A stretch of DNA of 38,147 nucleotides from a bacterium (GTDB lineage: Bacteria; CSSED10-310; JAJRTK01), in assembly GCA_024278345.1 (NCBI GenBank), contig JAJRTK010000038.1, positions 1-38,147 of the forward strand, in the 5' to 3' direction. A program made the position numbers and the translations under genes. Under the pieces are notes generated by a model, which ran no database searches, was not told the DNA's origin, and saw only the letters and a list, made by a program, of their open reading frames with translations. Of this stretch, positions 33,733 through 38,147 are shown piece by piece (positions within the stretch are counted from its first letter, which is position 1; every line of letters starts with the position of its first letter).

Positions 33733-35243
33733 TGGGGACCCGCCTACGGAAAGTCCTGATCGCGAATCGAGGGGAGATCGCGATCCGCATCATTCGCGCC
33801 TGCCACCAACTCGGGATTGCCACGGTAGCTGTCTTTTCCGAACCGGATCGCGAGGCGCTCCACGTACGAGCCGCTGGAGAGGCCTACGCCCTGGGCGGCG
33901 TCACCGCCGCGGAAAGCTACCTGAATTCGGGGAAACTCCTTGAAATTGCCAGCCTCGCTGGGGCTGATGCCGTTCATCCGGGATACGGGTTCTTGTCCGA
34001 AAACCAGCAGTTTGCCAATGCCGTGGAGGAGCAAGGGCTCACCTTCATCGGTCCTCGGGCCGTGACCATCGGTCTCATGGGCGACAAATCGGCGGCCAAG
34101 GAGCTGATGCGGAAGGCCGGCGTCCCCATCATTCCAGGTTATTCCGGGGAGGATCAGGGGGATCAGACTCTTCGCGCGGAAGCCGAAAAGATCGGTTTGC
34201 CGCTCCTTGTCAAAGCGGCCCATGGTGGCGGTGGAAAGGGCATGAGAGTCGTTCGGAGCATGGCGGCTTTTCAAACAGCCCTCGAAGCCGCACGGAGGGA
34301 ATCGGAGGCGGCATTCGGGAGCGGGCGCCTGCTCCTGGAAAAATACCTCGATCCCGTCCGCCATATCGAGATCCAGATCCTGGGGGACTCCCACGGAAAC
34401 CAGGTCCACCTCCTGGAACGGGAATGCTCGATCCAAAGGCGCCACCAGAAACTTTTGGAGGAATCGCCCAGTCCTTCCGTCAGCGCCCAACTGCGAGCCG
34501 CCCTCGGCAAGGCCGCTCTAGCCTCCGCCCGGGCCGTGAACTACCGAAATGCGGGAACCGTGGAGTTCTTGCTTGATGCCCGGGGCCGCTTCTACTTCCT
34601 TGAAATGAACACCCGCCTCCAGGTGGAACATCCAGTCACCGAATGGGTGACCGGCATCGACCTGGTTCACGCTCAACTTCGGATTGCCGCCGGGGAGCCT
34701 TTGGCCATTGAGCAGAAGGATATCGCTCCACGAGGCCATGCTATCGAAGCCAGACTCTACGCGGAAGACCCGGCGAAGGGATTCGCTCCCCAAAGTGGCG
34801 TCGTCAAGGAGCTCCACGAACCTTCGGGGCCGGGCGTGAGGATCGACTCATGCCTGTACGCCGGTTGCGAGGTCTCCATGCACTACGACCCCATGTTGGC
34901 CAAGGTGATCGGCTGCGGCGCCACCCGCGCCGAAGCCATTGCCAAACTCGATTGGGCACTTTCAAATATGCTTCTCTGCGGCATCGCCACCAATATCCCC
35001 TACTTGCGGGAAGTCCTGGCGATGCCAGCCTTTCGGGAGGGCCAAACCGATACGAGATTTCTGGAGCGGCTTTTACCCAGTTGGGAGCCTCGGCTCCCAC
35101 CCCTGGAAATCGCTTTGATCGCCGCCTATCACGGGGCAACCGCCGTGCGACCCCACGGGAGAAAGCACCCGTCGGTGGAGGTTTCTCCCTGGACGACCTT
35201 GACCCAATTTCGCCTGGGCGAAACTCCAGGTCTGAAAAATTAG
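33732..35243 (+). CDS. methylcrotonyl-CoA carboxylase biotin carboxylase part (MccA, N-terminal)
   Basis: ATP-dependent carboxylation of biotin. The 503 residues contain RKVLIANRGEIAIRIIRAC, the ATP-grasp glycine loop HGGGGKGM (about 164-171), the RRHQKLLEESPS segment and EMNTRLQVEHPVTEWVTGIDLV (about 291-312), all of which are typical. After the biotin carboxylase C-domain come about 50 residues, including a SPW motif that in MccA lies in the linker to the carrier. The frame ends at TAG 35241, and the carrier continues in the -1 frame, so total length (about 671) equals one ordinary MccA. Either the gene is naturally split or a base was lost in the A-run at 35235-35239. ATG 33732 overlaps the crotonase stop. 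Confidence 0.88.
   Translation: MGTRLRKVLIANRGEIAIRIIRACHQLGIATVAVFSEPDREALHVRAAGEAYALGGVTAAESYLNSGKLLEIASLAGADAVHPGYGFLSENQQFANAVEEQGLTFIGPRAVTIGLMGDKSAAKELMRKAGVPIIPGYSGEDQGDQTLRAEAEKIGLPLLVKAAHGGGGKGMRVVRSMAAFQTALEAARRESEAAFGSGRLLLEKYLDPVRHIEIQILGDSHGNQVHLLERECSIQRRHQKLLEESPSPSVSAQLRAALGKAALASARAVNYRNAGTVEFLLDARGRFYFLEMNTRLQVEHPVTEWVTGIDLVHAQLRIAAGEPLAIEQKDIAPRGHAIEARLYAEDPAKGFAPQSGVVKELHEPSGPGVRIDSCLYAGCEVSMHYDPMLAKVIGCGATRAEAIAKLDWALSNMLLCGIATNIPYLREVLAMPAFREGQTDTRFLERLLPSWEPRLPPLEIALIAAYHGATAVRPHGRKHPSVEVSPWTTLTQFRLGETPGLKN
35231..35243 (+). other. possible frameshift point between biotin carboxylase and carrier
   Basis: The zero frame reads GGT CTG AAA AAT TAG. One more A in the five-A run, or a -1 ribosomal slip on it, would bypass the TAG and continue as Lys-Leu-Ala straight into the biotin carrier frame, which is open well upstream. 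A five- to six-A homopolymer is a typical place for real or artefactual indels. Confidence 0.6.
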
Positions 35244-35260
35244 CCAGCAGGAGATGCCAA

Positions 35261-35767
35261 TTGAACCGGCGATTTTACTATCAAGGGGTCGAGCATGATG
35301 TTACCGCTCTCTCAAAAGGCGACCACCACCAAATCCAGGTCGATGGAACCCTTCTCGCCGCCACAGTGCAAAAAGGCGAGGGCAGCTCCATCCAAATTAC
35401 CCTTAACGACGTAGTCTACACGGCACTTGTCAGTGTTGAGGCCGAGCATACGGACGTTTGTGTCGCTGGCCACCATTTCCGGTTCCTCCACCAGCCACCC
35501 CAGGTGCTCTCCGCCGCGGGCGGTTCCGCGGGCCGAACCGATGGCCTCGTCGTTTCTCCCATGACTGGAAGGATCGCGAAGCTCTCCCTATGTGAAGGAG
35601 ATTCGGTGCAGAAGGGGGATGAGCTGCTCATCGTCGAGGCGATGAAAATGGAGTTTCCCGTCACGGCGCCACTGGCCGGGAAAATCTTGAAGATCCACCA
35701 AGCCCAGGGAGAGCAGGTGGAAATGGGGACTCCTCTCGTCGAGATCCAACAGGCCCAGAACTCCTAA
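35261..35767 (+). CDS. biotin carboxyl carrier protein part of methylcrotonyl-CoA carboxylase
   Basis: Up to 168 residues carrying a C-terminal biotinyl domain. GLVVSPMTGRIAKLSLCEGDSVQKGDELLIVEAMKMEFPV has the biotinylated Lys129 in EAMKM. The N-terminal ~80 residues (RRFYYQGVEHDVTAL...IQVDGTLLAA) look like the linker domain preceding the carrier in MccA. If made separately it starts at TTG 35261, preceded by AGGAG at 6-8 bases spacing. Otherwise it is the C-terminal end of a fused MccA reached by frameshift. Confidence 0.85.
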   Translation: MNRRFYYQGVEHDVTALSKGDHHQIQVDGTLLAATVQKGEGSSIQITLNDVVYTALVSVEAEHTDVCVAGHHFRFLHQPPQVLSAAGGSAGRTDGLVVSPMTGRIAKLSLCEGDSVQKGDELLIVEAMKMEFPVTAPLAGKILKIHQAQGEQVEMGTPLVEIQQAQNS

Positions 35768-35782
35768 CGCCACCGATGGCGT
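35767..35782 (+). terminator. hairpin immediately after the carboxylase operon
   Basis: ACGCCA-CCGA-TGGCGT is a perfect 6-bp stem beginning at the last base of the stop codon. No T-run follows, so termination activity is uncertain. Confidence 0.35.
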
Positions 35783-35824
35783 CATACCGGGTCCACACTT
35801 CCGAAGGCGTGGTTTACCGGTACC

Positions 35825-35888
35825 CTTTCTTGCGTTGAGTTCCGCTCCCGTCGGGCGCCGTCCGGCGCCCGCCCATCGCCCCTCTTGC
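35825..35888 (-). repeat. dispersed ~70-bp intergenic element, copy D
   Basis: Minus-strand order: GGGGCGATGGGCGG, a perfect 8-bp GC hairpin (arms GGGCGCCG 35853-35860 and CGGCGCCC 35863-35870), then GGGAGCGGAACTCAACG and AAGAAAG. It is the clearest copy. It lies between the convergent carboxylase operon and the leftward OB-like gene. Confidence 0.62.
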
Positions 35889-35963
35889 CGCTCTTTCCAT
35901 CCACTGCCCCCAAAAATCCGGAGTTCCCATGACGGATCGTCACGAGGCGCCACCAAAACCCGC

Positions 35964-36338
35964 CTAGAGCGGGAAATCCCAGCGCTCTCCTTCCGCAAGG
36001 TGGTTCAAGAGACCTCCGCCGCCCAGTTTTCCCGGAAGCTTGAGGCCCTTTTGAACCGTTCCCTTCACAAGGACCAGGCGCCCCTTTTGGGGAAGTGATC
36101 CCTTGGTGAGGACCCAAACCTCCGAGGACCCGTCGTTCAGAAGGTAAGCTGTTCCCCCCACCACAAGCTTCATGATGTTGCCGTCCAACTGTTCTCCCAC
36201 TCGCCCAAACACGTAGGCGCTGCTGCCAGCGGCTTGCCCCTCCACCTGAGTCTGGACCGTGCAGCGGGAAAGCATGGCCCAAGTTCCCGCCGCGCAGAGG
36301 ATAAAAACGACCGCAACAAAGAAAAGTAGCTTTTTCAT
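35964..36338 (-). CDS. small membrane-anchored or periplasmic protein, possibly OB-fold
   Basis: A 124-residue protein with an N-terminal signal anchor (MKKLLFFVAVVFILCAAGTWAML, about 2-23). A beta-rich domain follows, with alternating strands SAYVFGRVGEQ, KLVVGGTAYLLND, EVWVLTKG and LVLVKGTV, suggesting an OB-like fold in the periplasm. The Cys at residue 26 is not in a clear lipobox. Family and function are unknown. Its ATG overlaps the stop of the upstream glycosyltransferase-like gene (ATGA at 36335-36338), so the two are coupled. GAGGG lies 8-9 bases before the start. Confidence 0.65.
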   Translation of the reverse strand: MKKLLFFVAVVFILCAAGTWAMLSRCTVQTQVEGQAAGSSAYVFGRVGEQLDGNIMKLVVGGTAYLLNDGSSEVWVLTKGSLPQKGRLVLVKGTVQKGLKLPGKLGGGGLLNHLAEGERWDFPL

Positions 36339-37732
36339 GATCCGCCCTCGCTAGGTGAAGTTTGCAGTTCGCGGGCGGCCTGGCGAGTAGCCCGCCACAG
36401 ATCTTGCCCCGGTTCTCCCACGGTCAAACATTGGAGTTCCGCAAAGCGAATTCCCAGAACGTCTTGCCATACCTTGAGGCGCGGAGGACCCGGCGGCCTC
36501 TGGTTTTGGGAAAGCTCTACTGCTTGAACAAGCTCGAGCAGCCTTTGGTTTCGGGACGGAATCCGGCGGGCGGCAATGATGGCAGCCTTGGACAAAAGCT
36601 CTTGCAGGCCGGGTGTCGTGTGGAGTTTCCATAGGTGCCGAGTAAGCTCGGCACCGCAGTGAGGCCACGTTCGAAGAGGCAAGAATGCATCTCCCAGGAT
36701 GCGGAGATCCGGCGAAGCCGGAGTCATCGTCACGGCTCCGGCGGCCAGGCTGGTCGCCAAGGCCGCGCTGGCTCCGGGGTTGGGGCCTTCGGGCAGGGCA
36801 ATGATCGTTGCGCCGGAGTGAAAAAGCTCCGCGCTGGGGCTTGTCTGATGGAACGTTGCAGGCAGCGCCCCCTCCGCCGTGCCGAAGACCGCCGTGACGA
36901 AGTCCAGAGCGACTCCTCTCGCGCGAAAAACTTTCCGCGCCCCATGGCAGGCTGCCACGAAAGCCTTTGGAAGAGTTTCGCCAAAAAGGACGATACGAGG
37001 CATTGCCCCAGGGCCAAGAGAGAGCGCCTCGGGCCGTGAGAAGAGCTTCTCAGCTACCGCCACCGGGCCAGGAAAGGCCGCCTGACTTGCCGACACAGGG
37101 GCGTGGGTCGCCTCCGCGGCCGAGTCGGCCTCCTGGAGTAGAGCGTAGGGCGCCGGGAGAAGGATTCGCCGGTTTGCCGCTCCCATTTTCTTCAGGCGTT
37201 CATAGGTTTCCCATGAGGAAGTCGCGATGGCGGGACTCTCCTTGGCAAGGCTCCGCAGCATGAGGGTCCGATGCGGAAGATCGGCGTGGCCAAGGCCCAA
37301 AAGGATCCGCGACAACAGAACTTCGGAATCGACGTGGGACTCCTTTCCAAGCACGCCAGCGAAATCCGGCAGTGCGCCTCGCTCCAGGTAAAGCCGGCGA
37401 TAGGTCTCCAAGAGGCTCCCGGCGCCCAACAGCACAAACCCCGGATGGCGAAGAGCGTTGGCCAGGACACCGGGACTTCCGTGGAGGCCAGGTCGGAGGA
37501 GGTAGAGGAGCCTGGTCTGCGGGGACTTTGCCAGCAAAGGCTGTAACCAGATGGGATCACGCAGCTCTGGTAGCGCTTCCTTGAACCGTGAATCCCGGAC
37601 GTTTGCCAGCACCGTCACCTGGTAGTGCCGCGCCAGGTCGCGGCATAGCTCACGATCCGCCTCTAACAAGCGTCCTTCGTGTGGCGTCGGGACCACCACC
37701 AGCTTCCGCGGCTTTGCGTCAAGATAACTCAA
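36335..37732 (-). CDS. glycosyltransferase-like protein, start region hit by a MITE
   Basis: About 465 residues. The N-terminal Rossmann-like start KLVVVPTPHEGRLLEADRELCRDLARHYQVTVLAN and a central GPGAMPRIVLFGETLPKAFVAACHGARKVFRARG resemble the two half-folds of GT-B glycosyltransferases. No signature motif confirms the activity. The reading frame enters from MITE sequence. Removing the element and one CTCAATGG copy restores GGAGGT-CCA-TTG, and in-frame TAA and TGA codons further upstream leave that TTG (37732-37730) as the only possible original start. In the present sequence the ribosome-binding site is 160 bases away. Reduced or altered expression is likely (inference). Confidence 0.55.
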   Translation of the reverse strand: MSYLDAKPRKLVVVPTPHEGRLLEADRELCRDLARHYQVTVLANVRDSRFKEALPELRDPIWLQPLLAKSPQTRLLYLLRPGLHGSPGVLANALRHPGFVLLGAGSLLETYRRLYLERGALPDFAGVLGKESHVDSEVLLSRILLGLGHADLPHRTLMLRSLAKESPAIATSSWETYERLKKMGAANRRILLPAPYALLQEADSAAEATHAPVSASQAAFPGPVAVAEKLFSRPEALSLGPGAMPRIVLFGETLPKAFVAACHGARKVFRARGVALDFVTAVFGTAEGALPATFHQTSPSAELFHSGATIIALPEGPNPGASAALATSLAAGAVTMTPASPDLRILGDAFLPLRTWPHCGAELTRHLWKLHTTPGLQELLSKAAIIAARRIPSRNQRLLELVQAVELSQNQRPPGPPRLKVWQDVLGIRFAELQCLTVGEPGQDLWRATRQAARELQTSPSEGGS

Positions 37733-37735
37733 TGG

Positions 37736-37889
37736 GGGACCTATCAAATTGTCGTGTTTTTGCTTTAAAATTTTCTTCGCCGAAACGGTGGCACCGGCAT
37801 CTTGCCGGTGTACCGCCCTCCGGGCTGCACGGAGCCGGGAAGGAGGCCTGCCCCAGCGGTGATGTTGTCAACCGGATCTGATAGGTCCC
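37736..37889 (+). mobile_element. MITE, copy 2 (154 bp)
   Basis: Left end GGGACCTATCA and right end TGATAGGTCCC are perfect 11-bp terminal inverted repeats. A perfect 8-bp target duplication CTCAATGG lies at 37728-37735 and 37890-37897. It has the same length and orientation as copy 1 (19722-19875), differing at 6 positions, with no transposase. It is inserted at the start codon of the glycosyltransferase-like gene. Confidence 0.93.
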
Positions 37890-37897
37890 CTCAATGG

Positions 37898-38147
37898 ACC
37901 TCCAACCCTTTTTTCAGGAACCCTCTCCCGGAACTCTCATTACGCTTCCACGGCGGCGTCCGATCCATCGACCCCACCGGCCTCCTCGGCGACCGATCCT
38001 ATAACGTAATTGCGGGCCTCGGTCATGGTACCGGCCACGGTGCAGATTTCAGACGCCGCGCCAGGGCTTCCAGCCCTGGAACCCGGCGGAGGCTCTGCCT
38101 CCGGACCTCCGCTGGGAGCGCCGCTCCCAGACCCACGCCAGGGAGCC
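37898..38147. other. right-end intergenic region with clustered hairpins
   Basis: No supported gene; a 28-codon minus-strand frame and weak plus-strand frames are not convincing. Bases 38067-38136 hold three hairpins in a row: GGGCT-TCC-AGCCC, GGAGGC-TCT-GCCTCC and TGGGAGCG-C-CGCTCCCA. The pattern is reminiscent of repeated intergenic hairpins. Bases 37898-37903 contain GGAGGT on the minus strand, the stranded ribosome-binding site of the glycosyltransferase-like gene. Confidence 0.5.

Noticed and set aside
37900-38060. RHS-like or other coding remnant (plus-strand SIDPTGLLGDRS reading)
   Set aside because: Only a short stretch resembles an RHS motif; the frame has no start and no repeats, so chance is the simpler explanation.
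1-38147. CRISPR array
   Set aside because: No regularly spaced direct repeats of 24-40 bases were seen anywhere in the window.

Overview
The window looks like chromosomal DNA of a GC-rich Gram-negative bacterium. It carries a complete rimP-nusA-infB-ylxP-rbfA-truB-rpsO-pnp core and leucine-degradation carboxylase genes. A phasin-like protein, a dynamin-like GTPase and a DUF1521 (NopE-like) protein next to an LcrH/SycD-type TPR protein suggest an environmental lineage. A PVC-group (Verrucomicrobiota-like) origin is a guess; nothing in the sequence settles the taxonomy.

Left part (1-13.7 kb). A phasin-like gene is followed by a leftward operon: an alanyl-tRNA editing protein (AlaX type), a PyrD-like flavoprotein whose substrate-binding residues are mostly replaced, and an arrestin-fold protein. 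A promoter with a palindromic operator candidate lies in the divergent gap to a 909-aa UPF1/DNA2-type helicase. Next come a leftward three-subunit xanthine dehydrogenase-family enzyme and a leftward operon with a dynamin-like GTPase. The GTPase frame is interrupted by one in-frame TAA, and its last part overlaps a helical partner gene by ATGA.

Middle (13.9-24.5 kb). The rightward translation/RNA operon follows a leader with two inverted repeats and a terminator-like hairpin. A 154-bp MITE sits between rbfA and truB. PNPase ends in an unusual ~147-residue Arg/Asp/Ser-rich tail.

Right part (24.5-38.1 kb). A pncB-CPBP protease pair, pta and mccB are followed by an opposite-strand insert (TPR protein plus GDPH-containing DUF1521 protein). 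Then come a methylglutaconyl-CoA hydratase, the MCC biotin carboxylase and a biotin carrier. The last two look like one MccA gene split by a one-base change in an A-run. Finally there is a leftward glycosyltransferase-like gene whose start codon region was hit by a second copy of the same MITE.

The main novelties are: (1) a MITE family with 11-bp terminal inverted repeats and perfect 8-bp target duplications in both copies; (2) a dispersed ~70-bp intergenic element with conserved flanks and a variable hairpin (five likely copies); (3) the DUF1521/TPR pair; (4) the degenerate PyrD; and (5) two genes broken by single-base events (dynamin, MccA).
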